From the NCBI RefSeq assembly GCF_030695035.1, contig NZ_JAUYTT010000010.1:248001-312000 (forward strand): a stretch of 64,000 bases of DNA, written 5' to 3'. Below are positions 7,282 through 17,694 of the stretch, piece by piece. The stretch comes from Frigidibacter sp. GTDB lineage: Bacteria; Pseudomonadota; Alphaproteobacteria; Rhodobacterales; Rhodobacteraceae. A program made the position numbers and the translations under genes. The notes beneath the pieces were generated by a model. It was not told the origin of the DNA. It did not search any database and was given only the letters and a program-made list of their open reading frames with translations. Every line of letters begins with the position of its first letter. The first letter of the stretch is position 1.

Positions 7282-8555
7282 CCGCGCCCACCGCTGCCCC
7301 GCGGCCCGAGGGGCTGGCCGCCTATGCCGCCGTCACCGCGGCCTACTGGGCGTTCATGCTGTCCGATGGTGCGCTGCGGATGTTGGTGCTGCTGCATTTC
7401 AACGCGCTCGGCTTCTCGCCGATCCAGCTGGCCTACCTGTTCCTGCTGTATGAGCTGGCGGGGATCGTCACCAACATGTCGGCGGGCTGGATCGCGGCGC
7501 GGTTCGGGCTGACCTCGACGCTGTATGCGGGGCTGGGGCTGCAGATCCTCGCGCTGGCGGCGCTGGCGCAGCTGGATCCCAGCTGGACGGTCGGGGCCTC
7601 GGTCGCCTTCGTGATGGCGGTGCAGGGGGCTTCGGGGGTTGCCAAGGATCTGGCGAAGATGTCGTCGAAAAGTGCGGTCAAGGTGCTGGCGCCGGAGGGG
7701 GATGGCACCCTCTTCCGCTGGGTGGCGGTGCTGACCGGGTCGAAGAACGCGGTCAAGGGCGCGGGCTTCTTCCTGGGCGCGGTACTGCTGGCGCTGGCTG
7801 GGTTCCAGACGGCAGTCTGGGCGATGGCGGGGGTGCTGGCGGTGATCTTGCTGGCGGTGGCGCTGTTCATGCCCTCGGGCCTGCCGAAGGGCAAGAAGGG
7901 CACCAAGCTGCGGCAGATCTTCTCGGGCGACCGGCGCATCAACCTGCTGTCGGGGGCGCGGATGTTTCTGTTCGGCGCGCGCGACGTGTGGTTCGTCGTC
8001 GGCATCCCGGTCTATTTCCAGTCGGTGCTGTCGGATGGCACGCCTGCGGGGGCGCGGGCGGCATTCTTCGTGATCGGCGGCTTCATGGCGGCCTGGATCA
8101 TCTGTTATGGCGCAGTGCAGGCCGCCGCACCAAAGATCGTGCGGGCGCAGGGGCGCCCGGCGGGCGAGATCACCCGCATCGCCGCCCGCTGGGTCGCGCT
8201 GCTGACGGTGATCCCCTTCGCGCTGGCGGGCGCCGCGCTGCTGGCCGATGGGCCGAGCACTTGGCTGACCGTCACGCTGATCGTCGGGCTTCTGGCCTTC
8301 GGGTTTGTGTTTGCGATCAACTCCTCGGTCCATTCCTACCTGATCCTCGCCTTCACCAGTGCCGAGCGGGTGACGATGGATGTGGGGTTCTACTACATGG
8401 CCAATGCGGCGGGGCGGTTGACCGGCACGCTGCTGTCCGGCGTCAGCTATCAGCTGGGCGGGCTGCCGCTGTGCCTTGCCACGGCGGGTGTGATGGCCGG
8501 GGCAAGCTGGCTGGTGGTGCGGCGGATCGAGCCGCGGGCGGCGGTGGCCGCCTGA
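7278..8555 (+). CDS. arsJ: ArsJ organoarsenical efflux permease (MFS)
   Basis: 425-residue, about 12-TM major-facilitator protein starting within the GAPDH stop codon. The N-terminal [21 protein letters not shown] helix and the following [15 protein letters not shown] are characteristic of ArsJ. It exports 1-arseno-3-phosphoglycerate formed by the preceding GAPDH; outside the cell the compound hydrolyses to arsenate. A basic cytoplasmic loop ([16 protein letters not shown]) sits mid-protein. Together the three genes give arsenate resistance without ArsB or Acr3. Confidence 0.85.
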   Translation: MTAPTAAPRPEGLAAYAAVTAAYWAFMLSDGALRMLVLLHFNALGFSPIQLAYLFLLYELAGIVTNMSAGWIAARFGLTSTLYAGLGLQILALAALAQLDPSWTVGASVAFVMAVQGASGVAKDLAKMSSKSAVKVLAPEGDGTLFRWVAVLTGSKNAVKGAGFFLGAVLLALAGFQTAVWAMAGVLAVILLAVALFMPSGLPKGKKGTKLRQIFSGDRRINLLSGARMFLFGARDVWFVVGIPVYFQSVLSDGTPAGARAAFFVIGGFMAAWIICYGAVQAAAPKIVRAQGRPAGEITRIAARWVALLTVIPFALAGAALLADGPSTWLTVTLIVGLLAFGFVFAINSSVHSYLILAFTSAERVTMDVGFYYMANAAGRLTGTLLSGVSYQLGGLPLCLATAGVMAGASWLVVRRIEPRAAVAA

Positions 8556-8752
8556 CCGGCGGCGCGTTTTCGGGCGCAAACCGCCGCGCCACTCCACAAC
8601 TGCCTGTTTCTTGGGCGCCCCACCGTGGCTCCGGCCCGTCCGGCTGGCAGAGGCGCTTTGGAAACAGGGGGTTGCGTGGCAGGTGACAAAGGCGCTGGAA
8701 GCCCGGCCCGCTTCCGTGCAACCCTGCCCGGGAAACAGCGTTGCGGGATCTC

Positions 8753-11700
8753 ATGTCGATCAAGGCCAGCATCTACCACCTGACCCATTACAAATATGAC
8801 CGCCCGGTGATTCTGGGGCCGCAGGTGATCCGCCTGCGCCCGGCGCCGCATAGCCGGACGCGGGTGATTTCGCATTCGCTACGCGTCGGCCCGCAGCCGC
8901 ATTTCGTGAACCACCAGCAAGACCCATATGGCAACTGGTTGTCACGATTCGTGTTTCCCGAGCCGGTGACCGAGTTCAAGATCGAGGTTGATCTGGTCGC
9001 CGACATGTCGGTCTACAACCCATTCGACTTCTTCGTCGAGGAAGCGGCCGAGACCTGGCCCTTCGACTATCCCGAGGACCTGCGGGAGGATCTGTCGATC
9101 TACCGCAAGACGGAGGCCCCCGGCCCGCTGCTGCAGGCGTTCCTCGACTCTGTGCCGCGGGACCGGGTCCGCACGGTGGATTTCATCGTCGGCCTCAACG
9201 CCAAGGTCGCGCGCGAGATCGGCTATGTGATCCGCATGGAGCCGGGCGTGCAGACGCCCGAGGAGACGCTGCAAAAGGCGCTGGCCTCGTGCCGTGATTC
9301 CAGCTGGCTGCTGGTCCATGCGCTGCGGCATCTGGGGCTCGCCGCCCGCTTCGTGTCGGGCTACCTGATCCAGCTTGCGCCGGACCTCAAGGCGCTGGAC
9401 GGGCCGTCGGGCACCGAGGTGGATTTCACCGACCTGCACGCCTGGGTCGAATGCTACCTGCCGGGCGCTGGCTGGATCGGGCTTGACCCGACCTCGGGCC
9501 TGCTGACCGGCGAGAGCCATATCCCGCTGGCCGCGACCCCGCATTACAGCAATGCCGCGCCGATTTCCGGCCTTGCCAGCTTTGCCGAGGTGGAGTTCGG
9601 CTTCGACATGAAGGTGACGCGGGTGGCGGAACATCCGCGCATCACCAAGCCGTTTTCGGATGAGAGCTGGGACGCGCTGAACGCCCTTGGCCGCAAGGTC
9701 GATGAGCATCTGGCGGCGGGCGATGTGCGCCTGACCATGGGCGGCGAGCCCACCTTCGTGTCCATCGACGATTTCGAGGCCGAGGAGTGGAACACCGCCG
9801 CCGTCGGCCCGACCAAACGCATGTTCGCCGACCGGCTGATCCGGCGCCTGCGCAACCGCTTCGCGCCGGGCGGCTTCCTGCATTACGGGCAAGGCAAGTG
9901 GTATCCGGGCGAAACCCTGCCGCGCTGGACCTTCTCGCTCTACTGGCGGGCCGATGGCCAGCCGGTCTGGGAAGACCCCGAGTTGATCGCGGATGAGGGC
10001 GCGCAGGCAGGCGCGACCCCGCTGCAGGCGCAGGAATTCCTGCGCGAGATCGCGGCAGAGCTGGAGGTGGAGGAAGATTGCATCCTGCCCGCCTATGAAG
10101 ACCCCGCGACATGGCTGGTGAAAGAAGCGAACCTTCCGCCCAACGTCACACCCGAGAACAGCAAGCTGAAGGACGCCGAGGAACGGCACCGCATCGCCGC
10201 GGTGTTCGACCGGGGGCTGACCGTGCCTTCGGGCTTCATCCTGCCGATCCAGAGCTGGCAGGGCCGCGCCTCGGGCCGCCGCTGGCGCACCGAGAAGTGG
10301 CGTCTGCGCCGCGGCTACATGTTCCTGGTGCCGGGAGACAGCCCGGTCGGCTATCGCCTGCCGCTGGATTCGCTGCCCTGGGTTCCGGCCTCGCAATATC
10401 CCTATATCAACCCGGTGGACCCGACCGTCGAACGCGGCCCGCTGCCGCCCGTGACCCCGGTCGATCCCACCCGCCGCTCGCAGCCGATGTCGAGCTTCAT
10501 TCCCAGCGGCCCGGGCTGGCAGGGATCGCAGGGCAGCCCGGTGATGGAGGTGGATGGCTTCATCCGCACCGCGCTGTCGGTGGAACCGCGCGACGGGCGG
10601 CTGTGCGTGTTCATGCCGCCGGTGGTGTCGATCGAGGATTACCTCGACCTTCTGCGCGCGGCCGAGGCGGCGGCGAAACGGCTCGGCCTCAAAGTGCATA
10701 TCGAAGGCTATGCCCCGCCACACGATCCGCGGCTGAACGTGATCCGCGTCGCCCCCGATCCGGGCGTGATCGAGGTGAACATCCATCCCGCCCATAACTG
10801 GGGCGATTGCGTCGCCACCACCGAGGCGGTGTATGAGGAGGCGCGGCAAAGCCGGCTTGGCGCCGACAAGTTCATGATCGACGGCAAGCATACCGGCACC
10901 GGCGGCGGCAACCATGTGGTCGTCGGCGGCAATACCCCGAACGACAGCCCGTTCCTGCGCCGGCCCGACCTGCTGCGCAGCCTGATCCTGCATTGGAACC
11001 GGCACCCCTCGCTGTCCTACCTGTTCTCGGGCCTGTTCATCGGCCCGACCAGCCAGGCCCCGCGGATCGACGAGGCGCGGCATGATGCGCTTTATGAGCT
11101 GGAGATCGCCCTCGCGCAGATCCCCGCGCCGTGGCAGGGGCAGCCGCCGCTGCCCTGGCTGACCGACCGGCTGCTGCGCAACATCCTGACCGATGTCACT
11201 GGCAACACCCACCGGGCCGAGATCTGCATCGACAAGATGTTCTCGCCCGATGGGCCCACCGGGCGGCTGGGTCTGGTGGAGTTCCGCGGCTTCGAGATGC
11301 CGCCGAACGCCAAGATGAGCCTGGCGCAGCAACTGCTGATCCGCGCGCTGATCGCCCGGTTCTGGGAGGCGCCCGCCTCTGGCACCCTCACCCGCTGGGG
11401 CACGCAGCTGGCCGACCGCTTCATGCTGCCGCATTTCCTGTGGGTCGATTTCCTCGATGTGCTGGCCGATCTGCGGCGGCACGGCTTCGATCTCGACCCC
11501 GCATGGTTCAAGGCGCAGGCCGAATTCCGCTTCCCCTTCTGCGGCGAAGCGGAATATGAGGGTGTCCACCTGGAACTGCGGCAGGCGCTGGAGCCCTGGC
11601 ATGTGCTGGGAGAGACGGGCGCCATCGGGGGCACTGTGCGCTATACCGACAGTTCGGTCGAACGGATGCAGGTCAAGCTGACCGCTGCGGACCCGGGGCG

Positions 11701-12079
11701 CTATACCGTCACCTGCAACCGGCGCAAGATGCCGCTGCGGCCCACGGAAACGGCGGGCGTGTCGGTGGCGGGCGTGCGGTTCAAGGCCTGGCAACCGGCG
11801 GCGGCGATGCATCCGGTGGTGCCGGTCCATGCCCCGCTGACCTTCGACGTGTTCGACACCTGGTCGGGCCATGCGCTTGGCGGCTGCATCTATCACGTCG
11901 CCCATCCGGGCGGGCGCAGCTACGACACCTTCCCCGTCAACGGCAACGAGGCCGAGGCGCGGCGCCTGGCGCGGTTCGAGCCGAACGGGCACACGCCCGC
12001 CGGCTACTGGCCCGCCGATGAGGTGCCGCACCCCGAGTTCCCGATGACGCTGGACCTGCGCCGGTTGGCCGGGCTCTAG
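8753..12079 (+). CDS. Transglutaminase-like protein with C-terminal DUF2126
   Basis: 1108 residues. Residues 1-80 are the bacterial transglutaminase N-terminal beta domain. Residues about 140-260 are the transglutaminase-like core with catalytic Cys180 (ASCRDSSW), His229 (DLHAWVE) and Asp245 (GLDPTSG). From about 300 to the end lies DUF2126, a long region of unknown fold and function with short distinctive stretches such as [11 protein letters not shown] and [15 protein letters not shown]. No signal peptide. ATG 8753 is preferred over TTG 8741. First gene of a three-gene operon, with 2 bases before the ATP-grasp/alpha-E gene. Such neighbourhoods have been predicted computationally to make or cleave peptide-like products; the biochemistry is not established. 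Confidence 0.85.
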   Translation: MSIKASIYHLTHYKYDRPVILGPQVIRLRPAPHSRTRVISHSLRVGPQPHFVNHQQDPYGNWLSRFVFPEPVTEFKIEVDLVADMSVYNPFDFFVEEAAETWPFDYPEDLREDLSIYRKTEAPGPLLQAFLDSVPRDRVRTVDFIVGLNAKVAREIGYVIRMEPGVQTPEETLQKALASCRDSSWLLVHALRHLGLAARFVSGYLIQLAPDLKALDGPSGTEVDFTDLHAWVECYLPGAGWIGLDPTSGLLTGESHIPLAATPHYSNAAPISGLASFAEVEFGFDMKVTRVAEHPRITKPFSDESWDALNALGRKVDEHLAAGDVRLTMGGEPTFVSIDDFEAEEWNTAAVGPTKRMFADRLIRRLRNRFAPGGFLHYGQGKWYPGETLPRWTFSLYWRADGQPVWEDPELIADEGAQAGATPLQAQEFLREIAAELEVEEDCILPAYEDPATWLVKEANLPPNVTPENSKLKDAEERHRIAAVFDRGLTVPSGFILPIQSWQGRASGRRWRTEKWRLRRGYMFLVPGDSPVGYRLPLDSLPWVPASQYPYINPVDPTVERGPLPPVTPVDPTRRSQPMSSFIPSGPGWQGSQGSPVMEVDGFIRTALSVEPRDGRLCVFMPPVVSIEDYLDLLRAAEAAAKRLGLKVHIEGYAPPHDPRLNVIRVAPDPGVIEVNIHPAHNWGDCVATTEAVYEEARQSRLGADKFMIDGKHTGTGGGNHVVVGGNTPNDSPFLRRPDLLRSLILHWNRHPSLSYLFSGLFIGPTSQAPRIDEARHDALYELEIALAQIPAPWQGQPPLPWLTDRLLRNILTDVTGNTHRAEICIDKMFSPDGPTGRLGLVEFRGFEMPPNAKMSLAQQLLIRALIARFWEAPASGTLTRWGTQLADRFMLPHFLWVDFLDVLADLRRHGFDLDPAWFKAQAEFRFPFCGEAEYEGVHLELRQALEPWHVLGETGAIGGTVRYTDSSVERMQVKLTAADPGRYTVTCNRRKMPLRPTETAGVSVAGVRFKAWQPAAAMHPVVPVHAPLTFDVFDTWSGHALGGCIYHVAHPGGRSYDTFPVNGNEAEARRLARFEPNGHTPAGYWPADEVPHPEFPMTLDLRRLAGL

Positions 12080-12081
12080 GC

Positions 12082-14484
12082 ATGACAGGCCGCGTCGCTA
12101 CGCCGCCGTCCGACCCCGTGGCCGCGCTGTTGCGCGGCTACGAGCGTTATGCGGGGGTCGCGGATGAGCTGGTGGATGCCAAGGGCGAGATGCGCCCGGT
12201 CTGGCGGCCCTTCGTGCAGCATCTGGGCCGCCTCTCGCGCGACACGGTGGCGGCGCGCTTTGCCCGAGGCGATCAGTATCTGCGCGATGCGGGGGTGTTC
12301 TACCGGCTCTATGCCGAGAGCGGATCGGATGAGCGGTCCTGGCCGCTGAGCCACGTCCCGGTGATCGTGCATGAGACGGAATGGGACGAGATTTCCGCCG
12401 GCCTGATCCAGCGCGCCGAGCTGCTGGAGAAGGTGGCGGCTGACCTTTACGGGCCCAACAAGCTGGTGGCGGGCGGGCATCTGCCGGCGCAGCTGGTGGC
12501 GCAGAACCCCGAATGGCTGCGCCCGATGGTGGGCGTGGTGCCCAAGGGCGGGCATTTCCTGCATTTCCTCGCCTTCGAGATCGGCCGCAGCCCCGACGGG
12601 TCGTGGTTCGTGCTGGGGGACCGCACGCAGGCCCCCTCGGGCGCCGGTTTCGCGCTGGAAAACCGCGTGGCGACCAGCCGGGTGTTCACCGACTTTTTTG
12701 CGGGTGCCAATGTCCACCGGCTCGCCGCCTTCTTCCGCGGCTTCCGCGATGCGATGAACGGGCTGCGCAAGGATGAGAGCACGCGCGTCGGCATCCTCAG
12801 CCCCGGGCCGATGAACGACACCTATTTCGAGCATACCTATATCGCCCGCTACCTCGGCTTCATGCTGCTGGAGGGCGAGGATCTGGTGGTGCAGGACGGC
12901 GCCGTGATGGTCCGCACCGTGGCGGGCCTGAAGCCGGTCGATGTGCTGTGGCGCCGGCTCGATGCGCGCTTTGCCGACCCGCTGGAGCTGGATCCCTCCT
13001 CCCGCATCGGCACGCCCGGCATGGTCGGCGCGCTGCGCGCCGGGCAGGTGGCGATGGTCAACGCGCTTGGCTCTGGCCTGCTGGAAACCCGCGCCTTCCT
13101 CGCCTTCCTGCCCCGCATCTGCGAGGTGCTGATGGGCGAGCGGCTGAAGCTGCCGAACATCGCCACCTGGTGGTGCGGGCAGTCGGCCGAACGCGCCTAT
13201 GTGCTGGCCAATGCCGAGCGGATGCTGATCGGCCCGGCGCTGTCGAACCGCCTGCCGTTCGAGGCGGATGGCGCCACCGTGCAGGGCCGCGCCTTCCGCC
13301 CCGGCGCCCATGCCGCCGTCAGCGACTGGATCGCCGCCGAGGGGCCGGCGCTGGTGGGGCAAGAGGCGGTGACGCTGTCCACGACGCCCGCCTATGTTGA
13401 CGGCCGCCTGCGCCCGCTGCCGATGAGCCTGCGCGCCTTTGTCGTGCGCACGCCTGATGGCTGGCAGGTGATGCCCGGCGGCTATGCAAGGATCGGACGC
13501 ACCAAGGATGCCAGCGCCATTGCCATGCAGCGCGGCGGGTCGGTCGCGGATGTGTGGATCGTGTCCGACAAGCCGGTCGAGGCCGACACGATGGTCGCCG
13601 CGCCGGAGACGTTCCGCCGGTCGGAACTTGGCGTGCTGCCGAGCCGGGCGGCCGACAACCTCTACTGGCTCGGCCGCTATGTGGAACGGGTGGAAACCGC
13701 GGTGCGGCTGCTGCGCGCCTGGCATCTGCGGCTTGCCGAAAGCGGCACCGCAGACCGGCCGCTGCTGAAGAGCCTTGGCAAATACCTTGCCGCGCATGGC
13801 TTCGATCCGGTGCAGCCGATCGCCGAGGCGCTGGCGGAACGGGTGGACGATGCCCGCAGCTGCGCCGGCAAGGTCCGCGACCGTTTCTCCACCGATGGCT
13901 GGATGGCGCTGTCCGATCTCGCCGCCGCCGCCTCTGCCATGCCGGGGCCGGACCATGCGGGCGATGACACCGCCCGCGCGCTTGGCCAGTTCCTGCGCCA
14001 GATCGCCGGCTTCTCGGGGCTGGTGCATGAGAACATGTACCGCTTCACCGGCTGGCGCTTCCTGACTCTTGGCCGCGCGCTCGAACGGGCGAACTCCATG
14101 TGCTGGACGCTGGCGACCTTCGCCGATGCCAAGGCGCCCGAGGGCGCGCTGGATCTGGCGGTGGAGGTTGGCGACAGCCTGATGTCGCATCGCCGCCGCT
14201 ACACCGTCGCCACCAACCGCGCCACGGTGATCGACCTTCTGGCGCTGGACGACCGCAACCCCCGCGCGATCTTTTTCCAGCTCAGCGAGATCCGCAACCA
14301 GATCGCCAAGCTGCCGGGTAGCGATGCCGCCGGCCCGATGCCGCAGCTTCCGCGCCGGGTGCTGGAGCTGCATACCGGGCTCGCGGTGCTGTCACCTGAC
14401 GAATTGACCACCGACGGGCTGCTGAAACTGCGCGGGGCGACGGCTGGTCTTTCAGGGCTGATCGCCGACACATATTTCGGCTAA
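12082..14484 (+). CDS. Circularly permuted ATP-grasp and alpha-E domain fusion
   Basis: 800 residues. The first two thirds match the circularly permuted ATP-grasp type 2 family (DUF404/DUF407), with the distinctive segments HVPVIVHETEWDEI, LAFEIGRSPDGSWFVLGDRT, LSPGPMNDTYFEHTYIARYLG and PNIATWWCGQ. From about residue 515 the alpha-helical alpha-E (DUF403) domain begins at SRAADNLYWLGRYVERVET and runs to the end. In many genomes these are two adjacent genes; here they are one chain. ATP-grasp proteins ligate carboxylates to amines through acyl-phosphates, so a peptide-bond-forming role is inferred. It is transcribed with transglutaminase-like genes on both sides. Confidence 0.85.
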   Translation: MTGRVATPPSDPVAALLRGYERYAGVADELVDAKGEMRPVWRPFVQHLGRLSRDTVAARFARGDQYLRDAGVFYRLYAESGSDERSWPLSHVPVIVHETEWDEISAGLIQRAELLEKVAADLYGPNKLVAGGHLPAQLVAQNPEWLRPMVGVVPKGGHFLHFLAFEIGRSPDGSWFVLGDRTQAPSGAGFALENRVATSRVFTDFFAGANVHRLAAFFRGFRDAMNGLRKDESTRVGILSPGPMNDTYFEHTYIARYLGFMLLEGEDLVVQDGAVMVRTVAGLKPVDVLWRRLDARFADPLELDPSSRIGTPGMVGALRAGQVAMVNALGSGLLETRAFLAFLPRICEVLMGERLKLPNIATWWCGQSAERAYVLANAERMLIGPALSNRLPFEADGATVQGRAFRPGAHAAVSDWIAAEGPALVGQEAVTLSTTPAYVDGRLRPLPMSLRAFVVRTPDGWQVMPGGYARIGRTKDASAIAMQRGGSVADVWIVSDKPVEADTMVAAPETFRRSELGVLPSRAADNLYWLGRYVERVETAVRLLRAWHLRLAESGTADRPLLKSLGKYLAAHGFDPVQPIAEALAERVDDARSCAGKVRDRFSTDGWMALSDLAAAASAMPGPDHAGDDTARALGQFLRQIAGFSGLVHENMYRFTGWRFLTLGRALERANSMCWTLATFADAKAPEGALDLAVEVGDSLMSHRRRYTVATNRATVIDLLALDDRNPRAIFFQLSEIRNQIAKLPGSDAAGPMPQLPRRVLELHTGLAVLSPDELTTDGLLKLRGATAGLSGLIADTYFG

Positions 14485-14526
14485 GAAGGCGCGCGGACTC
14501 CTCCGCACGGATCCAAGGCGGCCCCC

Positions 14527-15405
14527 ATGCTCTATGACATCACCGCCAGCATCGACTATGCCTATAACCAGCCCTCGGGCCTCGGCCGCACCCTGCTGCG
14601 GCTGCTGCCGGTCACGGTGCCGGGCGCCCAGAAGCTGATCGCCGGGGCGCTGACCACCGCGCCTGCCGCGGCAGAGCGCATCGACCGGCTGGATTTCTTC
14701 GGCAACCCGGTGACGGAGGTGGCCTTCCGCGAGGCGACCCGCAGCGCCAGCTTCCGCATCCAGGCGCGGGTGGAGCGGATCGCGCAGGCGCCCTCGCTGG
14801 ACCTGTCGCCGCCGCTGAAGCGTCTGGCGGAGGAGCTCTACGACTACGACGACCTCGGCCCCGCCGCCCCCCACCACTTCCTTGGTCCTTCGGAGCGGGT
14901 GCGCCCCTCGGCCGCGATGACCGCCTATGCCCGCGACCATCTGGCCAAGGGCGAGACCACGCTGGCCGTGGTGCAGGCGCTTGGCGGCGCGCTCTACCAA
15001 GACATGCGCTTTGACGCGAGTGCCACCACCGTCGATACCGACCCGTCCGAGGCCTTTGCGGCGCGCCACGGCGTGTGCCAGGATTTCAGCCATATCATGA
15101 TTGCCTGCCTGCGCGGCATCGGCATCCCCGCCGGCTATGTCAGCGGCTACCTGCGCACCAGCCCGCCCAAGGGCGAGGCGCGGCTGGCGGGCGCCGATGC
15201 CATGCACGCCTGGGTCCGCGCCTGGTGCGGGGTCGAGGGCGGCTGGGTGGAGTTCGACCCGACCAATGACCTGATGGTGGGCAGCGATCATATCGTGGTC
15301 GCCGTCGGCCGCGACTATGATGACGTCGCCCCCGTCAAGGGCGTGCTGCGTACCGCCGGCCGTAGCGCCAGCGGCCACAGCGTCGATGTCATCCCGCTTG
15401 GCTGA
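14527..15405 (+). CDS. Transglutaminase-like protease-fold protein
   Basis: 292-residue cytoplasmic protein. The N-terminal beta domain (1-80) is of the bacterial transglutaminase type; the core has Cys184 (HGVCQDFSHI), His227 (AMHAWVRAW) and Asp244 (EFDPTND), a complete triad. It follows the ATP-grasp/alpha-E gene after 42 bases and is probably the last gene of the operon. Family members of this kind are thought to act as peptidases or amidases rather than protein cross-linkers. Its last 17 bases overlap the convergent amidotransferase gene. Confidence 0.85.
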   Translation: MLYDITASIDYAYNQPSGLGRTLLRLLPVTVPGAQKLIAGALTTAPAAAERIDRLDFFGNPVTEVAFREATRSASFRIQARVERIAQAPSLDLSPPLKRLAEELYDYDDLGPAAPHHFLGPSERVRPSAAMTAYARDHLAKGETTLAVVQALGGALYQDMRFDASATTVDTDPSEAFAARHGVCQDFSHIMIACLRGIGIPAGYVSGYLRTSPPKGEARLAGADAMHAWVRAWCGVEGGWVEFDPTNDLMVGSDHIVVAVGRDYDDVAPVKGVLRTAGRSASGHSVDVIPLG

Positions 15406-16141
15406 GGTTGGCAGCTTGGCTGAACCGGGAGGCGCTTGCGTGGCGGCGGTAAAACTGCGCGAACCCTTCGGCAATGCGGGGGCCGTCTAGCGCGCCCGGC
15501 AGTGACGCCCGCGCTTCTGCCGTAACGGCGGGTGGAACCATGCCGCCATCGGGGCCATCGAAGGTACCCGTGACATGCGCCGGCAAGAACTCCGGATGGA
15601 ACTGCACCGACAGCGCCGGGAACGGGTAGGTGAGCCCGCCGAACTTGGACAGCGCGTTGGCCGCCAGCACATCCGCCCCCGGCGGCAGCGCCACCACCTG
15701 ATCCTGATGGAACGAGATGCTGGCGAAGGGCTCCGGCCCCCACAGCGCCGCCCCGGCCGCGGTGGGGCGATGGTCGTGCCGGCCGATCACCCAGCCCGCC
15801 GCCGATTTCTCCACCCGCCCGCCATAGGCCGCCGCCATGATCTGATGGCCGAAGCAGACGCCCGTCACTGGAACTTGCCGGTCGCGCAGCGCGTGCAGCA
15901 AGGCCACCAGCGGCCCCATCCAGTCCAGCCGGTCATAGACCCCGGCGCGCGATCCGGTCACGAGGAAGCCGTCATGCGCCGCGGGATCGGGGAGCGGGCC
16001 CGGCGCGGTCACGTCATGCACGGTGAACACCGCCTCGGGCAGGGCAGGCGCCAGCCAGTCGCGGAACATGTCCGCATAGGTCCCGTGCCGCGCTGCAAAG
16101 CCGGCATCCGGCCGGTCGGCTTCCAATATGCAGATCCGCAT
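15389..16141 (-). CDS. Class I glutamine amidotransferase (GATase1)
   Basis: 250 residues, a stand-alone GATase1 domain. GVCFGHQ carries the nucleophile Cys96, and FHPEF holds His182 and Glu184, so the hydrolase triad is complete. The FLVTGSRAGVYD strand and the ISFHQDQVVALP segment are typical of the GuaA-like glutamine amidotransferases that act on small molecules (gamma-glutamyl hydrolase/PuuD relatives). A GAGGGA ribosome site precedes ATG 16141. It converges on the transglutaminase gene with a 17-base 3' overlap. A role in the neighbouring peptide pathway is possible but unproven. Confidence 0.8.
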   Translation of the reverse strand: MRICILEADRPDAGFAARHGTYADMFRDWLAPALPEAVFTVHDVTAPGPLPDPAAHDGFLVTGSRAGVYDRLDWMGPLVALLHALRDRQVPVTGVCFGHQIMAAAYGGRVEKSAAGWVIGRHDHRPTAAGAALWGPEPFASISFHQDQVVALPPGADVLAANALSKFGGLTYPFPALSVQFHPEFLPAHVTGTFDGPDGGMVPPAVTAEARASLPGALDGPRIAEGFAQFYRRHASASRFSQAANLSQAG

Positions 16142-16311
16142 CGTTCCCTCATCCATGATCCGCCGATTGGCCTCGCCGCGGCGCGCGCTGTCAAGCCGCC
16201 GCCCGAGTCTGCCGAAATGCGCTATGGCATGGTCCCGAAACTGCAATTTCAAACCGCAGCACCGGCCCCCATTGTTATGCTCGAAGCAATTGATGATTTG
16301 GGAGAGCCGAG

Positions 16312-17133
16312 ATGGCCACCAGTGATGCCCCCCTCGAGATCGGCCATGTCGCGCTGACCGTGCGTGACCTTCCCGCTGTCGGCGCCTTCTACCAACGCGC
16401 CCTCGGCCTTGCGCCCCTGTCGCAGGACGGCGCAACCCTCCGCCTTGGCGCGGGGGGCCGCCTGCTGCTGGAGCTGCGCCGCGACCCCGCCGCCCGCCCC
16501 AGCTCGCCGCGCGAGGCCGGCCTCTACCACACCGCCTTCCTTGTCCCCACCCGCGCCGATCTGGGCCGCTGGCTGGCGCATGTCGCCGAGACCCGCGTGC
16601 CGCTCGATGGCGCCTCGGACCATCTGGTCAGCGAGGCGATCTACCTCGCCGACCCCGAGGGCAATGGCATCGAGGTCTATGTCGACCGCCCCCGCGCCGC
16701 ATGGCCGATGACGGCTACCGGTCTGCAGATGGCCAGCGACCCGCTGGACTATCCGGGCATTCTGGCGGCCGGGGCTGGCAGCCACTGGGCGGGGATGCCC
16801 GAGGGCTCCGCCATCGGCCATGTGCATCTGCGCGTCGGCGCCATGGAGGGGACGGAGGCGTTCTACGGCCAGACGCTGGGAATGGCGCTGACCACGCGCT
16901 TCCCGAGCGCGAACTTCTTCGGATCTGGTGGCTATCATCACCATATCGGCACCAATATCTGGCAAAGCCGCGGGGCCGGGCGCCGTGCGCCGGGCGGCAG
17001 CGGGCTGGCCGAGGTGGTGATGCGCGCGGATCCGGCAGAGCTGGCGGCCATCGCGGGCCGGGCTGGAATGGCGGCGGGTACTCTGGCGCTGCAAGACCCT
17101 TGGGGCACCGCGATCACCATTGCGGCGAAGTAG
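16312..17133 (+). CDS. Two-domain VOC protein, catechol-2,3-dioxygenase-like
   Basis: 273 residues with two tandem VOC modules. Module 1 (about 8-125) starts IGHVALTVRDL and ends GNGIEVYVDRP. Module 2 (about 165-273) starts IGHVHLRVGAM, includes the GGYHHHIGTN stretch and ends WGTAITIAAK. The first module keeps its metal-ligand His and Glu. In the second the C-terminal Glu of the usual xxE motif is not evident. The layout matches the CatE/YfiE group annotated as catechol-2,3-dioxygenases. GGGAGAG precedes ATG 16312. It is convergent with the MarR gene; the stops are 3 bases apart. Confidence 0.75.
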   Translation: MATSDAPLEIGHVALTVRDLPAVGAFYQRALGLAPLSQDGATLRLGAGGRLLLELRRDPAARPSSPREAGLYHTAFLVPTRADLGRWLAHVAETRVPLDGASDHLVSEAIYLADPEGNGIEVYVDRPRAAWPMTATGLQMASDPLDYPGILAAGAGSHWAGMPEGSAIGHVHLRVGAMEGTEAFYGQTLGMALTTRFPSANFFGSGGYHHHIGTNIWQSRGAGRRAPGGSGLAEVVMRADPAELAAIAGRAGMAAGTLALQDPWGTAITIAAK

Positions 17134-17136
17134 CGC

Positions 17137-17559
17137 TCAGGCCAGCTTGTTCAGCAGGTCCAGGAACCGCGCCTGCTCCGCCGGGGTCAGCGGGGCAAGC
17201 GTACGGCGCGACACCTCCAGCGCCGTGTCGCGTGTGGCGGCGAAGGTGGCGGCGCCCGCCTCGGTCAGGCTCACGGTCAGGCGGCGGCGGTCGCCCGGGT
17301 CGGGCGCTGTGGCGACCAGCCCCTGCCGCGCCAGGCGGTCCACCACGCCCTTGATGGTGGCGCCGTCCATCGCCGTGACGCGGCCAAGGTGGTTCTGCGA
17401 CAGCGGACCCAGCTCATGCAGCCGCACCAGCACGGTGAATTGCATGGTCGTCAGCCCTGGGATCGCTTCGGCAAAGATCGCAAGGTGACGCTGGTTCGCG
17501 CGGCGCAGCACGAATCCCACCTGATCTTCCAGCACATAGGTTTTTTCTGGGCTTTCCAC
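17137..17559 (-). CDS. MarR-family regulator, divergent from the molybdenum hydroxylase cluster
   Basis: About 140 residues from the GTG at 17559 (VESPEKTYVLEDQVGFVLRR). A GTG at 17619 would add 20 residues that do not look like family sequence. The winged helix reads LSQNHLGRVTAMDGATIKGVVDRLARQGLV, and the wing has DPGDRRRLTVSLT, the DxRxxxxxLT signature of MarR proteins. It is transcribed away from the catabolic cluster starting at 17695, the usual arrangement for a local repressor whose ligand is the pathway substrate or an intermediate. This regulatory link is inferred from position only. Confidence 0.8.
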   Translation of the reverse strand: MESPEKTYVLEDQVGFVLRRANQRHLAIFAEAIPGLTTMQFTVLVRLHELGPLSQNHLGRVTAMDGATIKGVVDRLARQGLVATAPDPGDRRRLTVSLTEAGAATFAATRDTALEVSRRTLAPLTPAEQARFLDLLNKLA

Positions 17560-17694
17560 GGGCCCCGGGATACAGGCCACGCTCGCGCCACGCAAGGTTG
17601 TTGACAGGGGACAAGGCACGCCGCAATCTTGTTTCTACACATACGAATTGCCCCCTGCGCAGCACGCCTTCCACCCAAAGGGACCGGGCCGGCC

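Noticed and set aside
8942-12031. A 1029-codon minus-strand frame opposite the DUF2126 gene
   Set aside because: The same antisense artefact. The forward frame has a complete transglutaminase triad and good coding pattern.
17601-17629. Promoter for the molybdenum-hydroxylase operon with a perfect TTGACA
   Set aside because: The -35 is perfect but no acceptable -10 lies at 16-18 bases; not strong enough to list.
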